A stretch of DNA of 64,000 nucleotides from Hippophae tibetana. Its lineage: Eukaryota; Streptophyta; Magnoliopsida; Rosales; Elaeagnaceae. The number at the start of each line of letters is the position of its first letter. Position 1 is the first letter of the stretch. The position numbers and the translations under genes are program-made. Positions 12,130 to 23,142 of the stretch are shown piece after piece. The stretch lies in assembly GCA_037013495.1 (NCBI GenBank), contig CM072808.1:10765319-10829318 (forward strand), read 5' to 3'. Under the pieces are notes generated by a model. That model did no database searches. It was not told the DNA's origin and saw nothing but the letters and a program-made list of their open reading frames with translations.

Positions 12130-13551
12130 CTGCAACACAAATTATGTGTGCAATAAATATGCAAATATATGTATTGTAATAAATAATATAATGATAAGAA
12201 AAGATCATTCCCATAGAGATTATTTTATAAGAAACTAATTTTTAAAAATAAAAAAATAAAAAATAGTTTTTTTGTGTTCTTATATTTTAAGGAAGAAAAA
12301 TTAAAATAAATAAAATTAAATAGAAATAATTAATTAAATTAGATTTAGTAACAAAGAAGATATATAATAAAATATCTAGGAATACTTAATCCCCCATTTT
12401 TCTAAACATGCAAATTGCTAAAATCACCCCAATGTAATTATCAATTAATTACATCATCAATTAAATCTAACCTAGCATGTATTCCTCTCTCAAGTAAACT
12501 ACACACCATATAGTAATTAATTTAATCAAACTCACATGCCAATTAAATTGCATAGTGCTCATTAAGTTCATCAATTTTGGATCACATAAAAAAGAATCAT
12601 ATATTTCTACCTAGAAACTATGCATGTTATTTAATAATGACAAACAATTAAATAATTCTCTCAAATCTATTTAACTGTCTCTATAAATAAATTATTGGCC
12701 AAATAAATAATAGCATAAAAATCAAATTAAATAATATAATTAAATTATAATTATAATTATAATTTGGGTAAAATATTTGATCATTATATGGTGAAAATTG
12801 GGTTGAGAAGATCCCTAGATTAATAAATTAACTACACATAATTGTGTTCATAAAGCTCATATTTTTCATAAAGAAATATATAAAAATTGATAAAAAAGAT
12901 TAGAAGAAAAAATACAATTAATCTCTTGAATTGTAGTAATTGTAGTGTTAATCTCCTCTTCAATCTCTACCAAAATTGTGTCCCCACTTGAATTTTTCTA
13001 TATTTTTATCTCTTTCTTTGCTCCAAAAACTGACCAAAATTATGTTAATGATGGCCACTTAGGGTTTATGGAATGATTAGGGGCTTAAATATAACTTAGG
13101 TGTAATCTGAACCTTAAGATCAAGGTAAGAGATCAAAAAAAGAGAAATCACCAGAATGTGATGCGTGGCTAGGGAGATCGGTCAGAGTCAACGTTCGCTG
13201 AGTAAAAAACACATGGCACATTATGATTCACGATAACGGATGGCTTGGCTCCTGGGAGAAATGTGGGGAGCAATATCATGGTGACACATGGCATTACTGT
13301 TTGACCATGTACTAAAATCGAATTGAATGTTGTACTAACACGTGGCACGCGGCTCATCCTCCTTACATACGATGATCTACAATTCGTTGTCTTTGTTTGT
13401 ATGACATCCACGTGGTAGCTCTTGATTGGCCATGTGGTAAAAATTCATAAAAAAATCCATAAAAATTTCAAAAATTATATTTTCACCCCTTTTTACTAAA
13501 AAACTTATATTTTAATATTTTAGCCCAAAAAATACTTTCATAGAGTCATCA
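12130..13551 (-). mobile_element. LTR family B of element F
   Basis: In minus orientation starts at 13551 with TGATGACTCTATGAAAG, right after a polypurine tract. It contains the CACGTGG-rich upstream part (13160-13430) and an A/T-rich downstream part. The left end is uncertain: the last clear LTR signal is the 'gcaacacaaattatgtgtgc' stretch near 12130. For minus element F this is the 3' LTR. Open frames inside are shadows. Confidence 0.7.
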
Positions 13552-13569
13552 CAACCCCAAACTTAACTC
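13552..13569 (-). other. Polypurine tract, element F
   Basis: Minus strand reads gagttaagtttggggttg immediately before the LTR start TGATGAC. It is the best preserved polypurine tract of the B family here. Confidence 0.75.
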
Positions 13570-15049
13570 TTTACTTGTCCTCAAGTAAAGTTAAGTATAA
13601 ATAAATAAAATAACATGGGTAGTATATTCATAAATATACTTTTATAAGTACATGCATAATTCATGAAAACTATCACTCTCAAAAGTCATACAACCCTATG
13701 ATAAAGAGGTTATGCAAGATTTTTGACAAATTGATTCGTGTATGTGTGTTGCACATGATATCTTCCAATGCACTCATGAAATCAACCTATATGATTATGC
13801 TAATCAATTCAATATTAGAACAAGTCTCATAAGTCTATTTTCCCCATCCCTCTCCACTTATATAAAAATAAACTTAACTCAAGATCAATAAAGACTTTAC
13901 ATGGTTGTAATGTCAGGCATAGGTAGGGGGCGATAAATGAAGACATTTAGGCTTTTTCCACACCTTAGCTTTTTTTTTGTTCATCACGCACTTTTTAACT
14001 ACAATTGAGCTTTTAATTGATATTTCATTACACCCTCTTTTGTCATTCTTTTCATATTCTTTTATTCCATATCTCTTTTTGTAACTTCATAACAACCTAA
14101 ACTTATTTTCAATTATATTTTCTTTTTCTTTAGAGGGATAATTGTGTTGTGAGTTCTGCTTCTTTTCTTTCCTTTTTTTATAGGGCGCATTACATTTCAC
14201 CTTACGCTCTAACATAACACATGATTGCATTTTTCTATTTTTTTTCATACAAGCTAAATGTGCAAGGGTAAGGGTACTACTTATTAGTTATGCATTAAAT
14301 GTGGCTTAAAGATATGAAAGATTCTTTGTTAGACTTAAATGGCTGACTAAATATATTAACAATGGTTTTCTTGAAAGGTTCAATTGATCCAAAAAAAGGC
14401 CTAAATCATTTCTCCTACTAAATACTATTTAGGATTTCGCCTCAAGGGATGATCAAATAGATTCTAAAACATAATAGATCTCATCAACTCACATAACTCA
14501 CTACAAATTTTTTCTCAATAAGAACACCAAAATCAATGATGAACATGTGCATAAGAATTTGAATCAATTCAATCAAAGCTAGAAAGCATATCACATGATT
14601 AATGTAAGTATCTTAACAAATATGTTACATTCCTTATCCTAGTCATGGTAACAAATTTTTATCATTGAGTTCATATGTTTCATATTAAGCATGCATGCCT
14701 TTTGTTTCCATATATTCATTAGTTTATACCCAAATCATGATTAAAAACATCCTAAAATTTAAAACAAAATTGGCTAAAAATTAAAATGCATACTAAATAA
14801 TAAAGTAGAGAATGAAGTTTCCTCCCTAAAAACTTAATATGCATATTGTCCCTAATGTGTACATACAAATATGAAAAAGTAAAAGGAAAGAAACTCCCAT
14901 AGTCATGGCACACTACATCTGTCGCTGAAATGCTTATTCTTATTGCACCATTCCTCTCCACATTTATTCACCTACAAAACAAATACAATGAAATTATAAG
15001 TAAAATAACGTTAGGTTTCCTCCCAACCAGTGCCATGTTTAACTTCCTT
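13570..15049 (-). other. 3' non-coding region of element F
   Basis: Holds the two conserved 3' elements: the post-pol motif at about 15005-15055 (minus, hairpin GTTGGG-AGGAAA-CCTAAC) and the stem-loop with G-rich tract at about 14825-14860 (minus CACATT-AGGGA-CAATATG, then 'ttagggagg'). The open frame 14752-14961 resembles one at 56396-56632, but the likeness follows from the conserved RNA-like motif. No env-like reading found. Confidence 0.6.
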
Positions 15050-16320
15050 GATTAGACGACCATATAAACTCCTAAAGTACATCCACTAGGGTTATCACAA
15101 ATGTTTCAGTTGATAATTGATCTTTATAATAGAGCTTCACCCTATGCCCATTAACCATAAATCACTCTTTATCTTTGTTTTCTAATTCAATGACTCCATG
15201 GTTGGTTACCTTAGTGATGATGAATGTACCTAACTATCTATTCCTTAATTTTCCCGAAAACAATTTGAGTTTTGAGTGATATAGTAACACTTTCTGACCC
15301 TATTTAAAGATACGATGCACAATTTTCCTATCATGCCATCTTTTTTTCTTTTCTTTGTAAAGCTTGGAATTTTCATAAGAATTCCATTATAGTTCATGCA
15401 ATTCATTTATTTGAAACATTATTTTCACACCAGCTGCATCTATGGACATATTCAACTGTTTCAATGCCCAATATACTTTGTGCTCCAATTCTAATGGTAA
15501 GTGAGAAGCCTTTCCATAAACTAGTCTATACTGGGTGGTACCAATTGGTGTTTTAAATACAGTTCTATACAACCATAAAGCATCATCCAACTTAGATGAC
15601 CAATCCTTCCAAGAGATATTCACAATTTTCTCCAAAAATATTTTCACTTCTTTATTGGATACCTCTACTTGCCCACTTGTTTGGGGATGGTATAGGGTAG
15701 ACAATTTAGTCTTAATCTCATACTTATACAATATGAAATTAAATACTTTATTGGAAAAGTGACTTCATCACTAATAATGATCCTAAGAGTTCCAAACCAA
15801 GTGAAAAACATTTGCTTCAGAAATTCCATGTCAACTTTGGCATCACATTTGTTGCTAGCAATTCCTTCTTCTTACTTTGGCACATAATCCACTGCTACAA
15901 GTTTGTATTGGTTACCAAAGGATGGAGGAAATGGTCCCATAAATTCGATGCCCCAAACATCAAACAATTTCATTTGAAATATACTATTCAGAGGCATTTA
16001 ATCTCTTTTTGAAATATTACCTATCCTTTGAGATCTATCACATATATTTACATAATTGTAAGCATCTTTAAACAATGAGGCCAAAAATAACAAGATTGTA
16101 GTACCTTAGCTGCTATTTTTATGCTACCAAAGTGACCTCCATAGTCTGAGCAATAGAAATTATAAAGAATACTTTCAACTTCATCATTAGGGACACACCT
16201 TCTCAAAATAGCATCACCATATTCTTTATAGAGGTAAGGGTCATCCCAAAAATACTATTTAATGTCATTAAAGAACTTCTTCTTTTGTTGCCATGTGAGG
16301 TTCAATGGAAAAATGTACTT
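15050..16320 (-). pseudogene. Integrase of element F, broken
   Basis: The minus strand shows the N-terminal part ([29 protein letters not shown]), a heavily mutated core, then an open frame 15387-15731 with [16 protein letters not shown] (catalytic Glu in VEVSN), [27 protein letters not shown]. The C-terminal domain reads on to about 15060 (KLKLFSGKL, VNGHRVKLYY). At least six stops in the zinc-finger and core region. It is followed downstream by the post-pol motif. Confidence 0.8.
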
Positions 16321-16324
16321 CTAT

Positions 16325-16651
16325 TTAAGCTACAAAAAATAGTTGCTCATGTGGGAAAGATTCGCTAATCACCATTTTATCATCCATTTTTGCTTCCCTA
16401 TCTAGTCTAGACAGATGATCTACTACCTGATTTTCTATTCCTTTTTTATCACGAATTTCCAAGTCAAATTCTTGTAGAAGGAGCACCCATCTTATCAATC
16501 TTGGTTTGGAATCTTTCTTCGTCATGAGATACTTTATTGCAGAATGATCTATGTAGACAGTCACTTCGGTGCCAAACAAATAAGATCTAAATTTCTCAAA
16601 GTCATATACAATGGAAATGAGCTCTTTCTTTATAGTAGTATAATTCATTTG
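16325..16651 (-). pseudogene. RNase H of element F, front end missing
   Basis: Minus open frame (107 aa) beginning [10 protein letters not shown], then [50 protein letters not shown]. It is the C-terminal half of a Ty3/gypsy RNase H with the IDHSA motif. The region before MNYTT (RT-RNase H connection and the first RNase H strands, about 130 residues) is absent: the RT thumb (HKISING) is followed within 25 bases by AQMNYTT. Confidence 0.85.
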
Positions 16652-17593
16652 AGCCTTATTCTATAAACACACCATTAATTGATATTTTGTGGCACAAGAT
16701 TATACCTTCATGTACCATGAAATGTCATTTCTCACAGTTTAAAACCAAATTGGTTTCTTCACATCTTTGTATCACTAGGGAGTGATGGTGTAGACATTCA
16801 TCAAATGAGTTTCCAAAGATCAAAAAATCAACCATAAAGATTTCTACATGCTTCTCCACCATGTATGGGAAAATGGCCATCTTGTAGCATTGAAATGTAG
16901 CATATGTATTGCCTAATCCAAAGGGCATTCTACTAAAAGAAAATGTTCAATAAGGACATGTGAAGGTGGTTTTTTCTTGGTCTTCAGGTGCTATAATAAT
17001 TTGGTTATAACTAGAGTTTCCATCTAGAAGGTAGAAGAAAGAATGCCCAACTAATCGATCAAGCATTTGATCCATGAATGGGAGAGGAAAATGATCCTTC
17101 CTTGTAGCATTATTTATTTTACGAAAATCCATACATACTCTCCATCCCATGAAAATCCTAGTAGGTATTAACTCATTGGACTCATTTTCCACCACAATGA
17201 TTCCTCCTTTCTTCGGTACATATTGGATTGGACTTAACCATTCACTATATGGTATTGGGTAAATAATACCCATGTCTAGCCACTTGACAATTTCCTTCTT
17301 TACAACTTCTTTCATAATGGGATTTAAGCAACATTGTGCATCCCTGGTGGGTTTTAGCCCTGTCCTCTAGCAATATTTTGTGTATGCATATAGATAGTCT
17401 TATGCCTTTAATTTCGGCAATAGACCACTCTTTTGAAGTTCCTTAGCACCTTTAGTAGTGCTTCCACTTGCTCCGTACTTAGATCAGTTGAGATTATGAC
17501 TGGAAGTGTCTCATTATCACCCAAAAATATATAACGAATATGAGAAGGTAAAGGTTTAAGTTCTAATTTGGGTGGCTCTTCAATGGATGGTTT
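16652..17593 (-). pseudogene. Reverse transcriptase and linker of element F
   Basis: The minus strand reads a linker (EEPPKLELKPLP, YIFLGDNETLPVIIS; 17408-17593), then RT: MKEVVKKEIVKWLDMGIIYP, VPKKGGI, FMGWRVCMDFRKIN, HFPLPFMDQMLDRL, YLLDGNSSYNQI (catalytic Asp), then EIFMVDFLIFG, where the family's DD pair is VD, so the first Asp is lost. Several stops, and the run ends in the thumb at about 16680. It continues across solo LTR D1 from the protease at 19588-20508. Confidence 0.85.
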
Positions 17594-19587
17594 TGTTGTC
17601 TCTTTTGGAGAACATAAAACGAGCAAGCATACACGGTCACAAGTAATAATATTTGATAAGTAAGTTATTGTTCCCACAGAGATTTGTTACTACAGTTTGT
17701 TGAGTACTAAAATTATCTCTCTCTGATTTTATCCAAAACGATCGTTGATTTGAACAAGTTTAAGAAAAGAGTTTTTAACAAAATAAAAGAAATCTAGGAT
17801 TGCAATTTTTCACCAAATTAATCAACTCAAATCATGTTATTTTCTTTTGATTTATATTTTTTTAGTACATTTAATTTTTCAACCGAAAACTTCTAATTTT
17901 ATTCATACATCTCTTCTGAGCTCCGTATAAACACACCTCGTTAAATTAATTCACTATATTCCTATGAGAATTAAATTCACCAAGATTCATTACGTTCTAA
18001 GCTCTCAAATGGTCACACATACAATTAGGGTATATTCCTATCCTTTATCATACATGTCATTCTATCTATGAGCAATATACATAAAAATGCCTCTTCCAAA
18101 TTTATTTAAGTGTCACAAATCATTTGATAAAATTCGTAAATAATCAAAAGCATTAAGCACAAAATAGAATAAAAAAATCGAACGTCTTATAAATCTTCCA
18201 AACATAATTAAAATCAAAGCATCATAAATTTAGATAAAATGCAACCCTAAAAAAATTAAATTACTTCATAAATTTAAAATAAAAATTACAGCAGTTTAAG
18301 AAAAATGAGATGAAGAACAAAGAAAAATTAAATCATTTCGTATCGTGAATATTTGGCACACGTAGAACACAATAGAAGCCAAAAATGGCTTCTGCGTGTT
18401 CCATAGTCCACCCCCGAATACTACTAAAAAATCTAAAATTCTAAACTCTCCAAAAACGCTTTTTCTCTATCATACCCTATTTATAACATCAAATTTCTAA
18501 AAAAAATACATTTAAAAATATATTTTTTAATAATATGCGGGAGACAGAGAAGTGTGGAGAAAATAATAAATTAATATGCGTGGGGGACAAAACTGGTATC
18601 AAAAATGTTATTTTAATTCACGCGTGAGACACAAAGGAGAGGCGCCGTTTCTGATTTCTAATTCAAAGTGCATGCCACATGTCAACGTATTATTCACTCC
18701 AAGGATTAATACGGATACGTGGCAGAATTTCATTGGCTGTTGGAAATGATTTCACGTGATGTCATCGCACGGGATAATGGTGCGAGGAACGTGGGAGGCA
18801 ACTACTGCAACACGGGCGTGATCCTGCGCTTTCACGCTCATCGTAACATGCCACATGTCAGAACATGATTGGCTTCAAGATAAAGTGGAACACGTGGAAG
18901 ATTGTGATTCGTAGAATAACCAAGCGCATGTGGATCGACCGTATGGGAAAATAGGCGCACGAAGGTGGGGGACAACGGCTACAACGCATCAGACACATGG
19001 GTCCCACCTGCACGCCGGGCTGTGTGGAAGGTGGGCCCCACTCGGTGCACCGATCGACGTGAACGAGAAACCTGCACCCATTCGCTTTAGTCGGCTTTGA
19101 AGAACACGCGTGCATCCTAGCCGTTTATTTTCTGATCTGATGGTCCACATTGTGCGCGAGGGATACTGCACGTGGACTTCTTCTCTCCTGTGCAAAAATT
19201 AAACTTTAATTAATTGCATTTTGACCCACAAATTTAATTCAAATTACATTTTAAACTTTCTTTTATTATAGTTAAGCCGTTTTCTAATTTAAATTAAATT
19301 TTTAAACTTTTAATAATTAAAATTAAGCCCAATTTTAATTTAAATTATATTTTCGACTTTTATAAATTGCAATTAAGAACTCTATTATTTGAAATTATAT
19401 TTGTTGACATAAATTTGCAATTAAGTACGATTTCGGTTCAAATTATTTAATTTTATTAAAAATGTATTTCTTAACACATAAATGGTAAATATTAATTTAT
19501 TTAACTAAAATTAATCAAAAATGTCAAGAACATAGCAATTATAATTAATAAAATAGATGAAAATAACTATATAAAATACAGTTATCA
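17594..19587 (-). mobile_element. Solo LTR D1 with GGTTT target duplication
   Basis: Plus strand starts TGTTGTCTC and ends AGTTATCA, with GGTTT on both sides (17589-17593 and 19588-19592), so both ends are exact. It interrupts the protease-RT linker of F. Minus orientation is inferred: a TATA box (minus TATAAATAGGG, about 18480) lies upstream of an R/U5-like end. The middle (18640-19190) is GC-richer, has CACGTG boxes and an internal duplication of about 178 bases (from 18669 and 18847). No gag, pol or second LTR, so it is a solo LTR. Length 1994. Confidence 0.9.
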
Positions 19588-20508
19588 GGTTTCAATTGTG
19601 AAATTATTTCAAGACATTCCGCAAATGAATTTGATACACACAAGAGAGGTATATCCTCCAAAAGTTCACATAGTTCACAATATCAACCTTTGATTCCATA
19701 TTTTCTAAATTAAAACAGATTGAGTTATTTTTTGTTGAATTAATGTTCTTGTTCATAGCATCACATGTTAAAGTCATAAGTAGGGGTGATTCAACAAGTA
19801 TTATTAAGCTGTCGACATGCATTTATGCGCCTATATGAGTGTCATGGTATTCATTAGTATGTGTGTTTATAGAATTAACAAGCAAAGAATCTAAAGTATC
19901 AGTAGGGTACATGTCATAAAACACATCAATGGTTAGCTAATTAGTATTATCTATTCGAAAGTAATCACCAGCATTATCATCATCAAAAAATTTAATTTCT
20001 TTGAACACATTAAATGTTAATTGTTCATCTTGCACTCTTATTATAAGCTCACCTTTTTGCACATCAATAAGTTATTTTTTGGTTGCTAAGAAAGGACGAC
20101 TAAGTTTGATAGGAAGGTCATGACTCTCCTCCATGTCTAGCACAATAAACTCCATCGGAAAGATGAATTTGTCTAATTTTGCTAGTAAATCTTCTACCAC
20201 AACCCATAGTCTTTTAATTGACATATGTACCATCTACAATGTTACCGAAGCGGGTTTAGCTTTACCAACTCCAAATCTATGGAAGATTGATAATGGCATT
20301 AGGTTAATGTTAGACCCTAAATCACATATTGCCTTGCCAAAATATATGTTCCCAATAGTACAAGGGATGTCAAAACTACCTATATCTTTTAGGTTTTGTG
20401 GTAGTTTTCTATCAAGGATGGCGCTACAACCTTCAATCAAGGTTATTATTCCATGATCTCCAATCCACCTTTTCTTTGATAGTATATCTTTCATTAATTT
20501 GGCATAAG
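19588..20508 (-). pseudogene. Protease region of element F
   Basis: Minus strand, from the right: YAKLMKDILSKKRW, then open frame 20234-20494 with SFDIPCTIGNIYFGKAICDL and GSNINLMPLSIF. This is the retropepsin-like aspartic protease, with catalytic Asp in DLGS. Downstream are VVEDLLV, FIVLDMEES and a spacer running to the D1 insertion. Some stops. The right end is cut exactly at 20508 by the LTR of A1, and the missing gag should resume beyond that insertion. Confidence 0.85.
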
Positions 20509-20717
20509 TGATGAGTGCTCAAAAAGCACTAAAATTACCATGATTTTATGCACATTAATTGATTAAAAATATATATATTTATATAAATTTGTCTTTTCGG
20601 AATCACGGGTATTCTTATTGTTTTTCAGGTATTTTCGCTTAAAAATGTAACTTAAAGACTCAAAAAGGAATACTGAAGGCAATACATCACAAATATATTC
20701 ATAAATAAATGAGGAAA

Positions 20718-20775
20718 AGTCAACAAAAATGGAAAAATTGGACAAAATGGGTCAAAAAGGTCAAAAATGTCAAAA
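20718..20775 (-). promoter_or_regulatory. W-box cluster in LTR A
   Basis: On the minus strand, TTGACT (20718-20723), TTGACC (20750-20755 and 20759-20764) and TTGACA (20767-20772) lie within 58 bases. TTGAC[C/T] is the core site for plant WRKY factors. The same array recurs in the LTRs at 59785-59850, 63830-63890 and 527-577, although neighbouring GC-rich sequence varies. Activity is inferred. Confidence 0.45.
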
Positions 20776-20970
20776 AGGAGGAAATCACGCAGTCGCCCAG
20801 CCGCTCTGAGCAGCCGCCGTAGCACGCCCATTCCGTGCCCAGTCCCACGCGCGCTGCACTTCCTGTCCGTGCGCGCCGCACGTGCCTTTGTTGTTTTCCA
20901 CGCGCGCCTGTGCGCGCACACCGCTGCCCATCTGCGCCCCAATCCGCGCGCTGCCGTCCCCACGTCATGC

Positions 20971-20978
20971 TGACGTCA
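20971..20978 (+). promoter_or_regulatory. TGACGTCA (bZIP/TGA-type) site
   Basis: A palindromic TGACGTCA lies about 75 bases upstream of the TATA box. The A2 LTR has two copies, at 60030-60037 and 60041-60048, starting 11 bases apart, an arrangement like the plant as-1 element. Binding is inferred from motif only. Confidence 0.4.
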
Positions 20979-21051
20979 TCAAATGACATCATCATTCACT
21001 ACTCCGCATTTGCACCATTTTTTTCACCCACTTTTTTTTCCCATCCTCACC

Positions 21052-21058
21052 TATAAAT
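21052..21058 (+). promoter_or_regulatory. TATA box of LTR A1
   Basis: TATAAAT in 'cacctataaatacc'. The same context is found at 41337-41345 (plus, family A') and, on the minus strand, near 59354-59362. Transcription probably starts about 30 bases downstream. Confidence 0.6.
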
Positions 21059-22215
21059 ACCCTCATTCTCTTCATAACTAAACACACCTCAAAACATATC
21101 TTCTCTTCTCTTTCTTTCTCTCATTTCTTAGTTTTTAAGTTTTTCTTAGTTTTTAGCTTTTCTTAGTTAGTTTCTCTTAGTTTTAGAGTTCTTCTCTTTT
21201 TGAGAAGAACTAGTTATGTTTTTTTAATTTATTTGCTTTTCGATTCAATAAATAGGAGTACAAATTCCGTTTGGAGGTTTTCCAGCAATAAGAATAGCAT
21301 CGAAGTACTGTAAGGACTTTTATTTTTTTTATAGTTATTTTTTATGCTTTATTCTTATATGTTATATTTAATTTGTATGTGATTAAATTTAACATTGCTA
21401 GCTGTTTGTAAACATGATATAATAATAACGTTGTTATGCTTGCGAAATATTAAATAGGTAAAAATCTCTAAAATGAATTGATTTTATTTTTATTCAAGAT
21501 TTTATATTAAGAATGTTAGAGAGAAATATATTATTTTTCATTACAAACTTAAATCTGAAAATTAGATTTTAAGGTTTAGTTATCCGGTCTGATTTAGAGT
21601 AGTGCTCTTTTATTTGTTGGTACAATCACCCAGTAGTTAGAGTGAAGCTCTATTTCAAAAGTTTTTATAGAATTATTATCTGAAAATGTATTGACAACAT
21701 GTTTTCAATAGTGGTTTTAAAACTTGAAAGTTAGTACTCGGATAATTAAAATCTTAGGTTTAATTTGGACACCTTTAATAAAGTTTAAATTGTCTAACCC
21801 CACCAAAGGTGGTATTCATATAAAAAAGAGAGAATCAATAAATATCAATTTATATCTTTAATAACCTAGATAATATGAGCAAACATAATTAACTTAGTTA
21901 TTATATCCATAAATACTCGACTATTATAAATGATAAAATTTGCATAAATATTTATTGAATCTGTATCTATGTTTATTTTTTTGTTATTAGATTAAAAACA
22001 CAAAAACCAAACTATCGTTACATAATGTTTAGGATTTAATTTCGTTTTTAAAAGTTTGAATATTAAATTAAAAACCACACATATTCCTTCCTTAGATCGA
22101 CCTTGGGAGTATACTTATCATTTTCTGTGAAATGATTCGTCCACTTGCGAGAGTTTTATAAATATAAAACCAAAGTATTGGTAGAATTGGCAATACCGGT
22201 TTTTGCTCAAGTTTT

Positions 22216-22233
22216 TGGCGTCGTTGCCGGGAA
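22216..22233 (+). other. Primer binding site, tRNA-Asp
   Basis: TGGCGTCGTTGCCGGGAA matches TGGCGCCGTTGCCGGGGA, the complement of the plant tRNA-Asp 3' end, at 16 of 18 bases. Both differences are transitions. It is the standard Athila-branch primer site and lies 6 bases after the LTR. Confidence 0.85.
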
Positions 22234-22398
22234 ATAAAAAAACATTTTTAAATTATTTATCAAAATTTTAAAAAACATTTTGTGTTGTAAATAATTGTGA
22301 TTTTTTTTTATTTTGATTAAAAAAACAAAAAATAAAAATAGCTAATAAAAAATATTCAAATTTCATATTACATAAGAAATAAAAAATTTAAAAAAAAT

Positions 22399-22670
22399 AA
22401 TTATTGCGTGAATAGTAAAATATTTTTTTTTTAAATTTGAAATTTGAAGTAAAAAAAATAATAATAACAAAAAAAATTAAATTAAAAATAATAATAATTA
22501 TTTCGTTAATAGTAAAATAATTTTGTAATCTGAAATTTGAAGTAAAGAAAAAGAAATTAAAAACATTTTAAATTTAAAAGAAAATAATAATAATAATAAT
22601 AATAATAATTATAGCGTTAATAGTAAAATAATTTTGCAATTTGAAATTTTAAATAATAAATAAATAAAAT
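22399..22670 (+). repeat. Three-unit imperfect tandem repeat in the leader
   Basis: Units start at about 22401, 22498 and 22609, each opening with ttat..cgt.aatagtaaaat and continuing through a tttgaaatttgaagtaaa-like stretch. Spacing is 97 and 111 bases; the difference is mostly the AAT run in the second unit. Confidence 0.6.
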
Positions 22671-23045
22671 TTAAATAAAAAAATAATAACAATAAAAATT
22701 GTATAGTTTTTAATTGTTTTCTTAAAAAAAATATTTTTTTAAAAAAATAATAATAAAAAAATTTAAAAATTTAAAAATTTTCAATTTTCAATTGTTATTT
22801 TATTTTATTTTACCTTTTTCTATTTTATTTTTTTTGTTTAATTTTTAATTTTTTTTTCTCCTTTAATTATGTTTTATCTTAATTTTTGTTTTACGTAATT
22901 AACTTAGTCTTTTTAACTTAATTAACTTAGATTTTCATTAACTTATATAACATACATTTTTATTAACTTAATTAACTTAAATTGTTTTTGACTTAACTTA
23001 ACTTAATAGCATGTAAAGTAAAGATCTAAGGGAGTTATGTCTAGG

Positions 23046-23142
23046 AGACTAGTTCTTGGAAGCCTTTTTGTCACTAGTCTTTCCTCGGAATGTTGTTCTA
23101 TTTAGGAGAATGGTTTTTAAGGAGCCTTTGCACCACCATTCT
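23046..23142 (+). other. Twin stem-loops with compensatory changes
   Basis: Stem 1: AGACTAGT (23046-23053) pairs with ACTAGTCT (23073-23080), loop 19. Stem 2: AGAATGGT (23107-23114) pairs with ACCATTCT (23135-23142), loop 20. Both loops contain GGA(A/G) and AGCCTTT. The stems differ at two positions and both differences are compensated (C-G to A-T, A-T to G-C). Located about 265 bases before gag, where retroelement packaging or dimer signals lie; function is inferred. Confidence 0.6.

Larger units (their letters stand above)
20509..22209 (+). mobile_element. 5' LTR of element A1, family A
   Basis: Starts TGATGAGTGCTC and ends TTTTTGCTCA, 1701 bases, followed after six bases by a tRNA-Asp primer site. 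Contents in order: A/T-rich start, GTCAA repeats (20718-20775), GC-rich block (20790-20970), TGACGTCA box, TATA box (21052-21058), then transcribed R/U5. It is inserted in minus element F; the five bases before it are ATAAG. It differs from the 59560 and 63609 LTRs by lacking a 'tatatgttttatca' insertion near +75. Confidence 0.9.

Noticed and set aside
14752-14961. Small minus frame similar to one at 56396-56632 (FPFTFSYLY in both)
   Set aside because: The likeness covers the conserved non-coding stem-loop and T-rich flank; frames end differently and no other copy keeps them open.
20652-21056. Arg/Ala-rich overlapping frames on both strands near 20.8 kb, and the same at 59.7-60.1 kb
   Set aside because: They are the GC-rich block of LTR A read in several frames.
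22560-22860. Possible CRISPR-like or satellite array
   Set aside because: Only three imperfect units in A/T-rich leader DNA plus an AAT microsatellite; plant retroelement context.
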